DNA of 61,962 bases from an uncultured Collinsella sp. (GTDB lineage Bacteria; Actinomycetota; Coriobacteriia; Coriobacteriales; Coriobacteriaceae): assembly GCA_900762355.1 (NCBI GenBank), contig CAAFGE010000030.1:1-61962 (forward strand), read 5' to 3'. The notes beneath the pieces are model-generated. The model had not been told where the DNA came from. It was given only the letters and a program-made list of their open reading frames with translations, and made no database searches. This document shows, piece by piece, positions 50,364 through 58,844 of this stretch (the stretch's first letter is position 1; every line of letters starts with the position of its first letter). A program made the position numbers and the translations under genes.

Positions 50364-50807
50364 TTAAGCCTCCAGCTCAATCTTCGTGGGGTTCTGGGCA
50401 GCGTGCGGATGCTCGGCACCAGCGTAGACCTTAAGCTTGGTCATCTGGGCACGGCCGAGGGTGGTCTTGGGCAGCATACCGCGAACGGCGCGCTCGATGA
50501 CCTTCTCCGGGTGCTTCTCCATAGCCTGGCGGAAGCTCTCAGCCTTGAGGCCGCCGTTGTAGCCGCTGTGGCGATAATAGGTCTTCGTGTCGGCCTTGTT
50601 ACCGGTAAGCTGGACCTTATCGGCGTTGATGACGACAACGAAGTCGCCGCAGTCGCTGTTGGGCGTGAACTGGGGCTTGTTCTTACCGCGCAGGATCATT
50701 GCGATCTGGGTGGCAAGACGGCCCAGGACAGCACCATCGGCGTCGACGAGAACCCAGTTGCGCTGGACCTCGCCCTGCTTGGCGTAGTGAGTCGATTTCG
50801 AAATCAC
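50364..50807 (-). CDS. rplM: 50S ribosomal protein L13
   Basis: A 147-residue L13 with the family blocks GRLATQIAMILRGKNKP and RAVRGMLPKTTLGR. The start is GTG 50807, preceded by GGAGGAG. First gene of the L13-S9 operon; a good promoter lies about 70 nt upstream. Confidence 0.98.
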   Translation of the reverse strand: MISKSTHYAKQGEVQRNWVLVDADGAVLGRLATQIAMILRGKNKPQFTPNSDCGDFVVVINADKVQLTGNKADTKTYYRHSGYNGGLKAESFRQAMEKHPEKVIERAVRGMLPKTTLGRAQMTKLKVYAGAEHPHAAQNPTKIELEA

Positions 50808-50873
50808 TTAGACTCCTCCATGTACAGTACGTGTTGTTACAGAGATTCACGGGGCTCTGCAAGTAACCCGTCC

Positions 50874-50901
50874 ATATTACCCCGCTCGCCGTACGAGTCA
50901 A
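50874..50901 (-). promoter_or_regulatory. rplM-rpsI promoter
   Basis: On the minus strand TTGACT (50896-50901) and TAATAT (50874-50879) are separated by 16 bp, about 70 nt before the rplM start. A near-consensus housekeeping sigma promoter. Confidence 0.7.
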
Positions 50902-51001
50902 CAGGTATTTTGGCTCCGACCAGAGTTTCTGCACATGTCATCCACGAGCCGTGATTTTTCCAACTCTTTAGCTGTTGTCATTTTTTGAGGGTTCGCCGTC
51001 G

Positions 51002-51880
51002 CTAGCGCTCAACGAACTCTTGGATTTCCGCGAGCAGGCGCTTTGCCTCCTGACGGCCCTGGATATACAGGTCCAAAAGCTTTGCCGGATCGTGCTCGAC
51101 ATGGCCGACCTCGACCGGCTTTTGCGGAGCGATGACCAGCGCGCGGCCCTCGCGCTCATACTTCCACAGGTGCATGCGCTGGAGGTTATAGCGGTCGTGG
51201 CGCGTCTCGATAGCCTCGAGCAGGTAGGGGTAGTCGGCATAGCGGGCGCGCGCGGCAGGCATAAACTCGTAGGGCTTTTTCTCGTACGAGCGGTCCTGGG
51301 TGACGATGACGACCGCACGGTCGAAGCCCGCCTCCTCGAGCACATGCTCGATAGGAACCGAATCGGCCACGCCGCCGTCGACGTATTTGTGCCCGTCGAT
51401 CTCGACCGGCGGCGTCACCAGCGGCAGCGAGGTGGAGGCGCGCACAGCATCGAGGTCGAGCACGGCGCTTTTGACCGGCAGGTAGGCAGCGGTTCCAAAC
51501 AGCATGTCCGTCGCGACGGCGTACATCTCGATGGGGCTCGCGTCGAACGCCTCGTTGTCAAAGGGATCCAGGCGGTCCTGGATATCGTTGAAGATAAAGT
51601 CGTAACCCACGATGGAGCCCGTGGATGCGAAGGATGCGGCACCCATGTAGCGGTTGTCATTGCAGAAGGTCAGGTTGATGCGATTGACGCGACCGATCTG
51701 GTGTGACTTGTAGTTGACGCCGTTGAGCGCACCGGCCGATACGCCATATACCGCCGGAATTTCGACACCGGCCTCCATGAGAACGTCGAGCACGCCGGCG
51801 GTAAACTGCCCACGAAAACTGCCACCCTCCAAGACGAGCGCGACCTTGCCGGCGTTCTTTGCCTTATCTTCTGCAGTCAT
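51002..51880 (-). CDS. patatin-like phospholipase
   Basis: A 292-residue patatin-fold hydrolase. The oxyanion loop is LEGGSFRGQFTAG (about 18-30), the nucleophile Ser is in GVSAGAL (about 46-52) and the catalytic Asp is in VDGGVADS (about 167-174). This Ser-Asp dyad hydrolyses acyl chains from phospholipids or other lipids; the RssA/YjjU branch is the likely neighbour group. No signal peptide. ATG 51880 follows CAGGAGG. Monocistronic. Confidence 0.92.
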   Translation of the reverse strand: MTAEDKAKNAGKVALVLEGGSFRGQFTAGVLDVLMEAGVEIPAVYGVSAGALNGVNYKSHQIGRVNRINLTFCNDNRYMGAASFASTGSIVGYDFIFNDIQDRLDPFDNEAFDASPIEMYAVATDMLFGTAAYLPVKSAVLDLDAVRASTSLPLVTPPVEIDGHKYVDGGVADSVPIEHVLEEAGFDRAVVIVTQDRSYEKKPYEFMPAARARYADYPYLLEAIETRHDRYNLQRMHLWKYEREGRALVIAPQKPVEVGHVEHDPAKLLDLYIQGRQEAKRLLAEIQEFVER

Positions 51881-51968
51881 ATTGACCTCCTGCGATTGCG
51901 TTTTGGCTTTCTTCTACCCAGTTTTGGGATGGAGGGCGCGCAGGTTTTTCGAGGCGGCAGGTGAAGCG

Positions 51969-52178
51969 GAAAGTGTGTCCCAGTTTGAGGCGGGATTACG
52001 GGATGCGCTTTCCGCTTGGACCGCCGTTGGGAAAGCGCGACCCGTTCTGAGCGCGGATTCCGGGATGAACTTTCCGCTTGAGGCGTCTTCCAGAAAATGA
52101 ATCCCATTCCGAGCGTCGATTCCGGGATGCAGTTTCCGCTTGAGCTGCCATTGGGAAAGCGTGTCTCGGTCTGAGTCA
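51969..52178. repeat. 62-nt tandem repeat array, 3.4 copies
   Basis: Units begin GAAAG/GAAAA at 51969, 52031, 52093 and 52155, exactly 62 nt apart. Each has the order GAAAGYGxxxCCC, CTGAG, GATTCCGGGATG, TTTCCGCTTGAG. GAAAG near the unit start pairs with CTTTC near the middle, so every unit can fold into a similar hairpin. The fourth copy is partial. The period is not divisible by three and the frames through it look like nonsense, so it is non-coding. It lies 89 nt upstream of the phospholipase start and toward the tmRNA. Confidence 0.88.
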
Positions 52179-52195
52179 CTGAGGCGTTTTTCTTT

Positions 52196-52442
52196 ACGCT
52201 CGCGCCCTGCACAGAGTTCGATTCTCCGCGGGTGGAGGGGATCCGTCCGCGCGGGACACGGCAGGCTGTCATCCGGTCGGCATCGAATCTATATCCAGTC
52301 GAGGCTTTGCGCGGAGAATCCGCGTATTTGCTTCGCAAATACGCACCGGCTTCGGCCGCCTGCCGGCGTCCTCGCCCGCTCGCTACAAACGCTTCGCGTT
52401 TGCTTAACGCTCGCGCCCTGCACAGAGTTCGATTCTCCGCGG
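52196..52442. repeat. direct repeats copying the tmRNA 3' end
   Basis: A 36-nt sequence ending GAGTTCGATTCTCCGCGG occurs at 52196-52231 and again at 52407-52442. Its 17-mer GAGTTCGATTCTCCGCG is identical to the 3' T-arm of tmRNA (52508-52524), but in the opposite orientation. An 11-nt inverted piece lies at 52310-52320. Between the copies are perfect stems GCGTATTTGC/GCAAATACGC (52322-52344) and CAAACGC/GCGTTTG (52386-52402). The pattern looks like att-site debris or a palindromic element built from the tmRNA end. Confidence 0.8.
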
Positions 52443-52454
52443 TATCTATAAGTA

Positions 52455-52490
52455 ATAAAAAAGCAGGTAGGTGCGTTTACCTACCTGCTT
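52455..52490 (-). terminator. tmRNA terminator
   Basis: On the minus strand AAGCAGGTAGGT and ACCTACCTGCTT form a 12-bp stem around 6 nt (52461-52490), followed by TTTTTTATTACTT, 9 nt after the tmRNA 3' end. Confidence 0.95.
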
Positions 52491-52498
52491 GTAACTAT

Positions 52499-52862
52499 TG
52501 GTGGAGGCGCGGAGAATCGAACTCCGGTCCACGAAAGCCCCCTGATTGGCATCTCCAAGCTCAGTCGCTGGTTTTGTCTCGGACGCTTTGCGCGCAGCGA
52601 CACGCTCGCGGTGTCCTAACCGGTTCGGTCTTAGCCTGCGCCATACCGATTACGTGCGCAGGAGCATTCCCCTAAAATGACGTCGCGCCGGTGTCGGGGA
52701 AATCACCGGGTTGACGCGCCGCTATAAACTAAGCAGCGAGAGCCATAGGCTCAAAAGAAGAGTTGTTGTCAATTCAATTTGACGGTACCCCTGTTTAACG
52801 AGGCGAGGAGACCTCAGCTTGCTTCCTCTCTCAGAGCTATCGTGTCGAAACCAGTCGCCCCC
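52499..52862 (-). ncRNA. ssrA: tmRNA (SsrA)
   Basis: A 364-nt one-piece tmRNA. The 5' end GGGGGCGACTGGTTTCGAC and 3' end GCCTCCACCA pair as an acceptor stem with one G-U, and GGAGTTCGATTCTCC is the T arm. The tag reading frame (52729-52770) encodes DNNSSFEPMALAA before TAG, so the full tag would be Ala plus these 13 residues. It rescues stalled ribosomes with SmpB. Two small perfect hairpins (GCGGGGC/GCCCCGC and TTGGGTGC/GCACCCAA) lie in the leader upstream. A terminator follows at once. Confidence 0.95.
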
Positions 52863-53099
52863 GAATGTCGGGAAAGTCTGGATGGCATTGGGTGCGAGCA
52901 CCCAACGCCCGTCGACTTTTCAAGGAACATGCGGGGCGAGCCCCGCTTGTGGAGTGTTATCTTACCACGTTCTGAAAGCGGACAGCTGTTCTATGCACGA
53001 GCTGTGAAGACCCCAATGTGCGCCACACTTCGCACTTTTGCTACCGATCGCGTCACGTATATTTTCGCCAAGCAAAATTGACCCGTCGAAAGGACCGTT

Positions 53100-53534
53100 A
53101 TGGATACCAAGCAGCAACTCGTCAATGCCCTCGCAGGCCTGGGCTCAACCATTACCGAAGCTATGGATGTCATCGAGGGCTTTGTCCCCTGCGGACATCC
53201 CGCCCTCACGGTATCGAACGCACTCGTCGCGCTGGACGTTGACGATGATGCAGCTCTCACTCAGCAGCTTGAGACCGTCGAGGGCTTTATCGACCACGTG
53301 AGTGAGAACCGCGGCGTGGCCGCCTACCACGGTATCGAGGTCGAGCTCGCGGGTCCCAAGGCCGATCTGTTCGCAGCAATCCGCGAGGTAGGCGCCCTTA
53401 TGCAGACCGCAGGCGTCAAGAACACCCAGGTCAACGAGTGGGTCTACCGCAGTCTGGCAGCACTCGACAGCTCCAACGAAAAGGCAGCCGAGCAGCTCGC
53501 AGAAAGTCCCACCATCAAGGCCGAGCTTTTGTAA
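53100..53534 (+). CDS. hypothetical helical protein, 144 residues
   Basis: A small acidic cytoplasmic protein, ATG 53100 after AAAGGAC. It is predicted mostly helical, with repeats of the kind ALAGLGSTITEAMDVIEGFV and VSENRGVAAYHGIEVEL; no motif, signal or membrane segment is visible. I do not recognise a family. It stands alone between tmRNA and a PIN toxin gene, with a long hairpin after its stop. Confidence 0.7.
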   Translation: MDTKQQLVNALAGLGSTITEAMDVIEGFVPCGHPALTVSNALVALDVDDDAALTQQLETVEGFIDHVSENRGVAAYHGIEVELAGPKADLFAAIREVGALMQTAGVKNTQVNEWVYRSLAALDSSNEKAAEQLAESPTIKAELL

Positions 53535-53543
53535 ATAGCAGAC

Positions 53544-53580
53544 GCGGGCCCCTTGGCGCATCGTCGTCCAAGGGGCCCGC
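53544..53580 (+). terminator. 13-bp perfect hairpin
   Basis: GCGGGCCCCTTGG and CCAAGGGGCCCGC enclose 11 nt just after the 53100-53534 gene and before the convergent PIN gene. No U-run follows, so it is a stable hairpin that may terminate both directions poorly. Confidence 0.65.
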
Positions 53581-53592
53581 GAACAGCTCACG

Positions 53593-54108
53593 TCAACCGA
53601 TAGCCGCGCCGCCGCGTTCGGCCAAAGCAAGAATCGGCATCATTTGGCGCGGGGTCTTTGCTGCAAGATCGGCATGTTCGAGCAGTTTGCGATCGTTGGT
53701 CACCAAGTAATCGACCTGCGCGCGTTTGCATGCGGCGAGTACCAAGTTGTCCTCGTAATCGCGATGGAGCGTCAGATATTTGTCGGCCAGCCAAAGATCC
53801 GACGCATCTGCACCCACGGCCGTGGCGTTTTCGGTCATGTTCCGAACAAACGCCAGCGCCGCATCGCCAATCGCGCGGGCAGACGCCTCGTCGAGCGCTC
53901 CCCCGCTGGCAAGAACGCTACGCTTGAGCTCGTGTTGGACAACGTGCAGCACGTCCTTAGCGATATGCACCGGAAAGAACAGCAACGCTCCCGTCTCCGT
54001 CGCCTGCCCAATAAACGCACGCGCGGCAAGCGACTCGGCATGGTCGACGCAAAACGAATCAACCCATACGTTGGCATCCACCATTATTTTGAGGGGAGCC
54101 CCGCTCAC
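53593..54108 (-). CDS. PIN-domain toxin (VapC-like)
   Basis: A 171-residue PIN ribonuclease. The first acidic residue is Asp11 in IMVDANVWVDSF, and the late acidic cluster is DYEDNLVLAACKRAQVDYLV followed by TNDRKLL. All four metal-binding positions expected for PIN nucleases appear to be present. It cleaves RNA unless bound by its antitoxin. The start overlaps the antitoxin stop by 4 nt (ATGA), the standard toxin-antitoxin layout. Confidence 0.85.
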   Translation of the reverse strand: MSGAPLKIMVDANVWVDSFCVDHAESLAARAFIGQATETGALLFFPVHIAKDVLHVVQHELKRSVLASGGALDEASARAIGDAALAFVRNMTENATAVGADASDLWLADKYLTLHRDYEDNLVLAACKRAQVDYLVTNDRKLLEHADLAAKTPRQMMPILALAERGGAAIG

Positions 54109-54440
54109 TGGATCATCCCCTTTTGGCGATAATGCTCATCCATGGCGTCGGAATAGATTGTGTCCCAATCGCGATCGTCGGATACGGGCGACGTATCGAT
54201 ACCCAGGTCCGCGTAAAGCTGATCCGCCACCGCCCATGATGCGGCGAACGGTGTATCGGGCGCGACGGTCTGCTGCCGGTCGTCGACGGCCGCAAGCACT
54301 TCCTCGCACTGCCCGCCACCCTGCGCGACCTTGGCCACCACCTTTTTGATGAGCTCGGGCAGTGACCCGCCCGAAAGCCGCAGCACCTCCTCGGCACGGT
54401 TCTTGACCTGGCGATCTACGCGAACGTTCACCTGTGCCAT
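54105..54440 (-). CDS. RelB/DinJ-type antitoxin
   Basis: A 111-residue protein. Its first 40 residues (AQVNVRVDRQVKNRAEEVLR, then LSGGSLPELIKKVV) are a ribbon-helix-helix of the RelB/DinJ kind. The acidic tail would wrap the toxin. Such antitoxins usually pair with RelE/YafQ toxins; here the partner is a PIN protein. ATG 54440 is chosen as the start of the domain; the Shine-Dalgarno is weak and upstream codons are open. Its promoter has three GCTAGC sites (54481-54517). Confidence 0.8.
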   Translation of the reverse strand: MAQVNVRVDRQVKNRAEEVLRLSGGSLPELIKKVVAKVAQGGGQCEEVLAAVDDRQQTVAPDTPFAASWAVADQLYADLGIDTSPVSDDRDWDTIYSDAMDEHYRQKGMIQ

Positions 54441-54480
54441 GCCACTAACAGCACCCACGTCGATCCCGCCCCCTTCAATT

Positions 54481-54527
54481 GCTAGCCATGCTAGCACCAC
54501 TATATAAAGAAGCTAGCACATGGTCAA
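54481..54527 (-). promoter_or_regulatory. antitoxin-toxin promoter with GCTAGC operators
   Basis: On the minus strand TTGACC (54522-54527) and TATAGT (54499-54504) are 17 bp apart. GCTAGC palindromes lie in the spacer (54512-54517) and twice just downstream of the -10 (54490-54495, 54481-54486). These fit autoregulation by the ribbon-helix-helix antitoxin. Confidence 0.8.
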
Positions 54528-54601
54528 ATGCAAAAGACCTGCGCTCGGACGACACCGATGCCGTCTGGGCGCAGGCCAGATAACGTGGGCGAACACGTCT
54601 G

Positions 54602-56677
54602 CTAACGCAGGTACGCCTTCGCGTTGCCCAGGCTGTAGGCAATCGTCGAGCCGTTATGCAGCAGCGACGACGCCTGCGGGGTAATCGCACCGGTAATACC
54701 CAATGCCAACAGCGCCGAGTTGGTGAGCATCACCTTAGAGTAGGAGCTCGTCAGACGATCAATGAGGCCCTGACTCATGCGGCGCAGGCGCACGATTGCG
54801 GCAAGATCCGTATCGGTCAGGATGATATCGGCGACCTCCTTGGCGATGTCGCTTCCGCCACCCATCGCCAAGCCCACGTCGGCCAAACCGAGCGCCGGCG
54901 AATCGTTGACGCCGTCGCCCACCATGGCAACATGGCGCCCCTCGCTCTTAATGCGCTCCACATAGGCGTACTTGTCCTCGGGCAGCAGTTCGGCCTTAAA
55001 CTCGTCGACACCCGCCTCGTGCGCAATGCGCTCGGCCGTGCGCTCCGAATCGCCCGTGAGCATAACGACATGCTTGACGCCCAGCGCATGCAGGTCGGCG
55101 ATGGCCTCACGGACCCCGGGCTTGAGCGGGTCCTCGATACCGAGCACGCCGACGACCTTTCCATCGACCGCCAGATACAGCGGCGACAGGCCCTGCATCT
55201 GGGACTCGATTTGCTCCTTAATGTCGGCCTCGATCTGCGCGCTCTCGTCCTCAAACACAAAGTGTGCCGAGCCGATAATCGCGCGACGCCCTTCGATGGA
55301 CGAAGCGATGCCGTGCGCCACAATATACTCGACCGCAGCGTGACGCTCGCGGTGCTCGAGCCCGCGCTCGCGGGCGGCGTTGACCACGGCACGCGCCACC
55401 GGATGCGGAAAATGCTCCTCCAAGCAAGCGGAAAGGCGCAGGACCTCGTCCTCGCTCCAGCCGTCGGTCGTGAGCACGCAAGCTAGGCGCGGCTGGGCCT
55501 CGGTCAGCGTACCGGTCTTGTCAAAGACAATGGTATCGGCCTTGGCAAACGACTCAAAGTACTTAGCGCCCTTGACCATAACGCCCATCTTGGCAGCATC
55601 GCTCATGGCAGTCATGACGGCAACGGAACCCGTGAGCTTGAGTGCGCACGAGTAGTCGACCATCAGTGCCGCGGAGGTCTTGATGAGACTGCGCGTGGTG
55701 AGCGCAACCAGGCCCGCGAGCAGGAAGTTCCACGGGACGATCTTGTTGGCAAGGTCCTCCATATGCGACTGGCCCTCGGACTTGAGCGAGTCGGCCGTCT
55801 GCACGAGCGAGACGATTGAGCGCAGTTTGGTTTGCGCCGTATTGGCGCGCACGCGCACCAAGATGCTGCCGTCTTCCACGACGGTACCGGCGAACACGTC
55901 GTCGCCCACGCTGCGCTCGACGGCCAGCGGCTCGCCGGTCAGGGTCGCCTGGTTGACCATGGCGCTCCCCTGTTCGACCACACCGTCAATGCAGATGGAC
56001 ATGCCGGTGCGTACGGCGACCAGATCGCCGGGCTCGAGCTCGGTCGCAGCAACGCTCACCTCGGTGTCGCCGACGACCTTTTGCGCCTTGTCGGGCACAT
56101 CGAGCAGCGAGTTGATGAGCTCGTTTTCGCTCATGGCGCGGGTGTAGTCCTCGAGCAGCTCGCCCACGTTGAGCAGGAACATCGTCTGGCCCGCGGTGTC
56201 GACGTCGCGCTTGACAAAGGAGATACCAATGGCCGAAGCGTCGAGCACAGGAACGGTCAGGCGCGGCTGTGCCAGCTCATGAAGGGCAGCGCGCAAAAAT
56301 GCCATGTAACCGGCCACGACAAACACCGCACGCAGAGGCGTCGGCAAGAACCAGCGACGTGCGTAATGGGCGCCGACGAGTGTCGCCAGGTCCATAACGA
56401 GTTTGTGCTTGCGCGGCTCGAGTTGCATCACGTAGCCCGACTTGGCATCGGCGATAGCTTGAGCATCGAGCGCGCCCAAGGCGTCGAGCACGCTCGCGCG
56501 GCGCGGCTCGTCATATTCGAGCGCCATCTGGCCAATACGGCCATACACGCGCACCTTGTGCACGCCGTCGATTTCGCCGCTGAGCTTAAGAAGTGCGTCG
56601 AGATCGCTCTCTGGCACAGGACCCGCCAATTGAAGACGGGTCCTGCCAGGGATCTCGCTAATAATCGAGAATCTCAT
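54602..56677 (-). CDS. P1B-like heavy-metal P-type ATPase
   Basis: A 691-residue metal-transporting ATPase. The N-terminus (about 1-70) resembles a heavy-metal-associated domain without the CxxC. The membrane helix that defines specificity reads DYSCALKL (Ser343-Cys344), in place of the CPC of copper pumps. The phosphorylation site is Asp386 in FDKTGTLTE, with HFPHPVARAVV and MVGDGVNDSPAL downstream. SC-type pumps have been linked to manganese or iron. It is preceded by a small DUF6110-like protein, 18 nt upstream, in the same transcript. Metal identity not determined by sequence alone. Confidence 0.88.
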   Translation of the reverse strand: MRFSIISEIPGRTRLQLAGPVPESDLDALLKLSGEIDGVHKVRVYGRIGQMALEYDEPRRASVLDALGALDAQAIADAKSGYVMQLEPRKHKLVMDLATLVGAHYARRWFLPTPLRAVFVVAGYMAFLRAALHELAQPRLTVPVLDASAIGISFVKRDVDTAGQTMFLLNVGELLEDYTRAMSENELINSLLDVPDKAQKVVGDTEVSVAATELEPGDLVAVRTGMSICIDGVVEQGSAMVNQATLTGEPLAVERSVGDDVFAGTVVEDGSILVRVRANTAQTKLRSIVSLVQTADSLKSEGQSHMEDLANKIVPWNFLLAGLVALTTRSLIKTSAALMVDYSCALKLTGSVAVMTAMSDAAKMGVMVKGAKYFESFAKADTIVFDKTGTLTEAQPRLACVLTTDGWSEDEVLRLSACLEEHFPHPVARAVVNAARERGLEHRERHAAVEYIVAHGIASSIEGRRAIIGSAHFVFEDESAQIEADIKEQIESQMQGLSPLYLAVDGKVVGVLGIEDPLKPGVREAIADLHALGVKHVVMLTGDSERTAERIAHEAGVDEFKAELLPEDKYAYVERIKSEGRHVAMVGDGVNDSPALGLADVGLAMGGGSDIAKEVADIILTDTDLAAIVRLRRMSQGLIDRLTSSYSKVMLTNSALLALGITGAITPQASSLLHNGSTIAYSLGNAKAYLR

Positions 56678-56695
56678 AATTTGTGCCTGAGAGCG

Positions 56696-56941
56696 TTACT
56701 CGGCTGCCTCGTCAGCAGCGGCCTCGCTCTGGGTGATGTAAGCAGCCTCGGCAACCATGTCGTCGACATTAGCCTTGGCCTGCTCGACCATGTCCTGGTA
56801 GCCGTTCTTGATGCGCATGCCGCACGCGATACCCTGCACGCAGGCATTCTTTACCGGAGCGCTGGTAAGCAGCTTGATGCCGGCCGTGCCAAGCAGAAAA
56901 CCGCCACCGACAAGCAGGGTGTTAAAAGTCGACTTCTTCAT
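56696..56941 (-). CDS. small membrane partner of the P-type ATPase (DUF6110-like)
   Basis: An 81-residue protein. A single hydrophobic segment (about 9-27, LLVGGGFLLGTAGIKLLTSA) is followed by KNACVQGIACGMRIKNGYQD with two cysteines and then an acidic tail. This arrangement recurs next to P-type ATPases as DUF6110 proteins (from recall). ATG 56941 follows GGGAGAAG. It is first in the operon, 18 nt before the ATPase; it may deliver metal to or stabilise the pump. Confidence 0.75.
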   Translation of the reverse strand: MKKSTFNTLLVGGGFLLGTAGIKLLTSAPVKNACVQGIACGMRIKNGYQDMVEQAKANVDDMVAEAAYITQSEAAADEAAE

Positions 56942-57086
56942 GTTGCTTCTCCCTTTTGCCGCACAAGCGCGGCATGGTGCCTTAGCACCCGAGTTCATTA
57001 GTTTGCTCGAGCACGCTTTTGAGACTAGTTTAGTCGAACTATTATGGTCAACCAAAGTTAACCTTTGGAAATCTTGGTCCCCTTTC

Positions 57087-58844
57087 CTACAGCTGCCAGG
57101 CAGCCGCTTCCTTTTGCAGTGCGACCATGCGGGCAAATTCTCCGCCTGCCGCCTTAAGCTGCGCCGGAGTGCCCTGCTCGGCAACCACACCATCCTTGAG
57201 CACAACGATTTTGTCGGCATTTTCCACCGTACGCATACGGTGGGCAATAACGATAACCGTCTTACCTGCAAGCAGACGGGAGAGTGCCTGCTGTACCACG
57301 GTCTCATTCTCCACATCCAAGCTTGCCGTCGCCTCGTCCAACAGCACGATGGGCGCATCTTTGAGCAGCGCGCGGGCGATGGAGATGCGCTGGCGCTCGC
57401 CACCAGAGAGTTTGGAGCCGTTCTCGCCGATCATGGTGTCGTAGCCCTGCGGCATGCGGCTCACAAACTCGTCACAGTTGGCGGCACGCGCGGCCGCAAG
57501 CACTTCCTCATCGGTGGCATCACGACGCCCGAGGCGGATGTTTCCCATCACTGTGTCGTCAAAGAGCAGCACGTCTTGGAACACAATGGCGTAGTCGCGC
57601 AGCAGCACCTCGTGATCGACGCTCGCAACATCCACGCCGCCCACGGTGACCGTGCCTTTGGTGGCATCCCAAAAGCGCGCGGCCAGGCGGCTCACTGTAG
57701 ACTTACCGGAACCCGAAGGACCGACCAGTGCCGTGACCTCGCCTTCCTTAGCGGTAAAGCTCACATCGGTAAGAACTTTCTCGCCGGCGCGGCCGTCCTC
57801 GCCCGCACCATAGCCAAATGCCACGTGATCGAACACCACATCGTGGCCCACGGGCTCAAATTTCTCGCTGCCCCGCGCCACAGGCTCTTCCATGATAGAG
57901 CGCATACGCTTAGCTGACGACTCGGCGGCAAACAGCTCGGACACCAGCATCAACGCCTGGTCAAAAGGCGCATAGATGCGGCTCACCATAAGCAGGAAGG
58001 CAAACATCACCAAAAAGTCGACCCGCCCCGAGGCAACCATCGCGGCACCCGTTACCAGCGTGGTGGCAATGCCCAGACGCAGGATGACAAAGGCGGAGTT
58101 GACCAAAAGCCCGTTAACGAGTTCTCCCTTAGTGGTCTCGCGCTCCTCGACATCAATCACGGCGCCGAGTCCCTCAAGATAATAGGCCTCCTGGTTGGTA
58201 GCGCGGATCTCGCGCACACAATCGAGCGTCTCCTGGATCGCCTCAGTGACTTTGACCTTCTCGGCGCGAACACGGTCGAACACCGGGACCATGGGACCGC
58301 GCGTCAAATACAGCACGGCAAAGGCCACGGGAACGCTCCAAAACGCCGCTATCGCCAACTGCCAGCAAAAGAACAGCGATGCCACGAACACAATAGCGCT
58401 TGCGATAATGGCACCCCAAAGCTCTCCCAACACGTGGCTGTAGGCATGCTCCATGGTCTGGACATCGCCCATGATGGTCTCGGTTAAATCGGCCAGATCG
58501 CGACGTCCAAAAAACGATAGCGGCAGCCTGCGCAGGCGCTCGGCAATTTCCATGCGCTGCTTGCCGCACTCCTCGTAAAAGATGCAGTAGGTGTAGTAAT
58601 ACTGCTGCCAGTTAGAGGCAAAGAGCAGCACGAAAAAGACCAGGAGGCCGCCCACGATCGGCAGGGCATCCGGCAGGTCAGCCCCGCTGGCGAGATGCTC
58701 GACAAAGCCGGCCATGACCAGGAATAAAAAGCCCATGCCGGCCATGGTAATGAGATTAGTGAGCGTGGTCCAGAAAATGCCACGTTTTACGCCGGCGACA
58801 CCTTTATCGGATAGGAAATACTTCTTTTGGAATGAGGCGAACAT
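57087..58844 (-). CDS. ABC transporter, exporter fold (second subunit)
   Basis: A 585-residue half-transporter with a six-helix membrane domain (about 20-310) and an ATPase domain. Walker A is GPSGSGKST, the signature is LSGGERQR and Walker B is IVLLDEAT. ATG 58844 starts 3 nt from the stop of the partner gene at 58845, so the two are co-translated and likely a heterodimer. Exporter-fold pairs like this include IrtAB/YbtPQ siderophore importers. Cargo unknown. Confidence 0.92.
   Translation of the reverse strand: MFASFQKKYFLSDKGVAGVKRGIFWTTLTNLITMAGMGFLFLVMAGFVEHLASGADLPDALPIVGGLLVFFVLLFASNWQQYYYTYCIFYEECGKQRMEIAERLRRLPLSFFGRRDLADLTETIMGDVQTMEHAYSHVLGELWGAIIASAIVFVASLFFCWQLAIAAFWSVPVAFAVLYLTRGPMVPVFDRVRAEKVKVTEAIQETLDCVREIRATNQEAYYLEGLGAVIDVEERETTKGELVNGLLVNSAFVILRLGIATTLVTGAAMVASGRVDFLVMFAFLLMVSRIYAPFDQALMLVSELFAAESSAKRMRSIMEEPVARGSEKFEPVGHDVVFDHVAFGYGAGEDGRAGEKVLTDVSFTAKEGEVTALVGPSGSGKSTVSRLAARFWDATKGTVTVGGVDVASVDHEVLLRDYAIVFQDVLLFDDTVMGNIRLGRRDATDEEVLAAARAANCDEFVSRMPQGYDTMIGENGSKLSGGERQRISIARALLKDAPIVLLDEATASLDVENETVVQQALSRLLAGKTVIVIAHRMRTVENADKIVVLKDGVVAEQGTPAQLKAAGGEFARMVALQKEAAAWQL

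Noticed and set aside
51877..52338. Long frame through the 62-nt tandem array
   Set aside because: The period is not divisible by three and there is no ribosome-binding site or known family; repeats explain the open frame.
52232..52675. 147-residue frame across the tmRNA 3' end
   Set aside because: The RRGESNSGPRKPP segment is the standard false translation of antisense tmRNA or tRNA sequence.
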